Below are positions 6,522 to 6,960 of a stretch of 6,960 nucleotides of DNA, piece after piece. The notes below the pieces were generated by a model. That model ran no database searches, had not been told where the DNA came from, and was given only the letters and a program-made list of their open reading frames with translations. A program made the translations under genes and the position numbers. Positions within the stretch are counted from its first letter, which is position 1. Each line of letters starts with the position of its first letter. The stretch spans positions 1-6,960 of the forward strand of contig UQNO01000060.1 of the NCBI GenBank assembly GCA_900542475.1, in the 5' to 3' direction. Origin of the DNA: an uncultured Bacteroidota bacterium (GTDB taxonomy: Bacteria > Bacteroidota > Bacteroidia > Bacteroidales > F082).

Positions 6522-6791
6522 TCAGCCGACTGCGACGAGCAAGCATACGACCACCGCGAACAGTGAAACACCTTCCACAAAAGCGGCTGCCAAAATCATG
6601 CTTGTCTGAATGCTGCCAGCAGCTTCCGGCTGACGTGCCATTGACTCCAAGGCACTGCTGCCGATTTTGCTGATACCCATTGCTGCGCCGATGACGGCAA
6701 TACTCGCCGCGAGAGCCGCACCCAACTTGGCCAATGGAGCCAAGTCCGCCGCTGCTCTTGCCACTTCCTGTAACATAACTAATAATGACAT
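6522..6791 (-). CDS. atpE: F1Fo ATP synthase c subunit (rotor ring)
   Basis: The 89-residue proteolipid forms the c-ring of Fo. Helix 1 is Gly/Ala-rich (LGAALAASIAVIGAAMGISKIG, given in parts: 23-33 and 34-44). The polar loop is MARQPEAAG (51-59), the canonical RQPE turn that contacts gamma and epsilon. Helix 2 is MILAAAFVEGVSLFAVVVCL (65-84), with E73 as the ion-carrying carboxylate. The residue after E73 is Gly, and no Gln sits at the helix-1 position used by Na+-binding rings such as Ilyobacter, which favours proton coupling; this comparison is from memory. I chose the first ATG, which follows a 22-nt A/T-rich spacer after atpB; a start at Met6 is less likely because it would trim the N-terminal segment. 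A 225-bp structured gap follows, consistent with independent control of this high-copy subunit. Confidence 0.96.
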   Translation of the reverse strand: MSLLVMLQEVARAAADLAPLAKLGAALAASIAVIGAAMGISKIGSSALESMARQPEAAGSIQTSMILAAAFVEGVSLFAVVVCLLVAVG

Positions 6792-6792
6792 A

Positions 6793-6810
6793 ATTTTAAA
6801 TATTTAAAAT
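6793..6810. promoter_or_regulatory. 18-bp perfect A/T palindrome in the atpE leader
   Basis: ATTTTAAATATTTAAAAT is identical on both strands and ends one base before the atpE ATG. It makes up nearly all of the 22-nt spacer between the atpB stop and the atpE start. No Shine-Dalgarno sequence is present. Bacteroidota start regions are commonly A/T-rich and unstructured, so this may simply be a strong leader. The perfect symmetry could also be a protein-binding site or a weak hairpin. Function is not established. Confidence 0.55.
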
Positions 6811-6813
6811 CGT

Positions 6814-6960
6814 TTATTCTTCTTTACTCGCCATTCCAAAATACAAAGCCGACAACAAGGTGAACACATACGCCTGTATGTATGCCACCAAAAGCTCAAT
6901 ACAATCGACAAAAATAACCAGCAGCAATGAGAAAATCGACATTCCCACTCCGCCAGCCGC
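6814..6960 (-). CDS. atpB: F1Fo ATP synthase a subunit, C-terminal fragment (5' end outside window)
   Basis: The last 48 codons of a frame that enters from the right edge end at TAA (6814-6816). The translation contains SIFSLLLVIFVDCIELLVAY and then IQAYVFTLLSALYFGMASKEE. This is the final pair of membrane segments of the a subunit, with the hallmark E-L-L-V-A-x-I-Q-A-Y-V-F-x-x-L motif. The Gln there corresponds to the conserved Gln of the last helix, close to the proton half-channel. The essential arginine of the preceding helix lies outside the window. The a subunit is the Fo stator channel that works against the c-ring. The next gene, atpE, begins 22 nt downstream, so they share a transcript. 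Confidence 0.93.
   Translation of the reverse strand, partial: AAGGVGMSIFSLLLVIFVDCIELLVAYIQAYVFTLLSALYFGMASKEE

Noticed and set aside
6422..6673. 83-codon + strand open frame spanning the repeat element and atpE
   Set aside because: It runs from the intergenic repeat into the antisense of atpE and has no family features.

Overview
The window comes from a Bacteroidota genome, most likely order Bacteroidales. Three things point there. The F-type ATP synthase genes run a-c-b-delta-alpha-gamma, with beta and epsilon absent after gamma. Start codons are preceded by A-rich leaders rather than clear Shine-Dalgarno sites. The one sizeable intergenic gap carries a CATTTCGRCYGA...TGGAGA repeat of a kind I recall as dispersed in Bacteroidetes genomes. 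The species cannot be fixed from the sequence.

Layout. Positions 1-1313 (+ strand) hold the end of a surface-polysaccharide locus: the last 63 codons of a probable glycosyltransferase, joined by an ATGA overlap to a complete GT4-family glycosyltransferase. Everything from 1303 to 6960 is on the - strand. In transcription order (high to low coordinate) it reads: 3' end of atpB, atpE, a 225-bp non-coding gap, atpF, atpH, atpA, atpG, a class I SAM-dependent methyltransferase, and a LicD-family nucleotidyltransferase-fold protein. LicD and the + strand glycosyltransferase converge and overlap by 11 bp at their stop codons.

How the genes work together. atpB, atpE and atpF encode the membrane Fo sector (a, c, b). 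atpH is the delta stalk subunit, and atpA and atpG are F1 alpha and gamma. Beta and epsilon (atpD, atpC) are not here; in this phylum they are usually upstream of atpB, which would be past the right edge. The methyltransferase starts 9 nt after the atpG stop with no visible terminator, and LicD overlaps the methyltransferase stop by one base (TAATG). These two glycan-modification-type genes therefore look like the tail of the ATP synthase transcription unit, although their function fits the polysaccharide locus facing them.

No clearly new multi-gene system is visible. The points most worth a second look are the 143-bp inverted-repeat element between atpE and atpF, the 18-bp A/T palindrome just before atpE, and the methyltransferase-LicD pair fused transcriptionally to the atp operon and colliding with the glycosyltransferase genes. 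No rRNA, tRNA, CRISPR array, transposase or phage gene was found.
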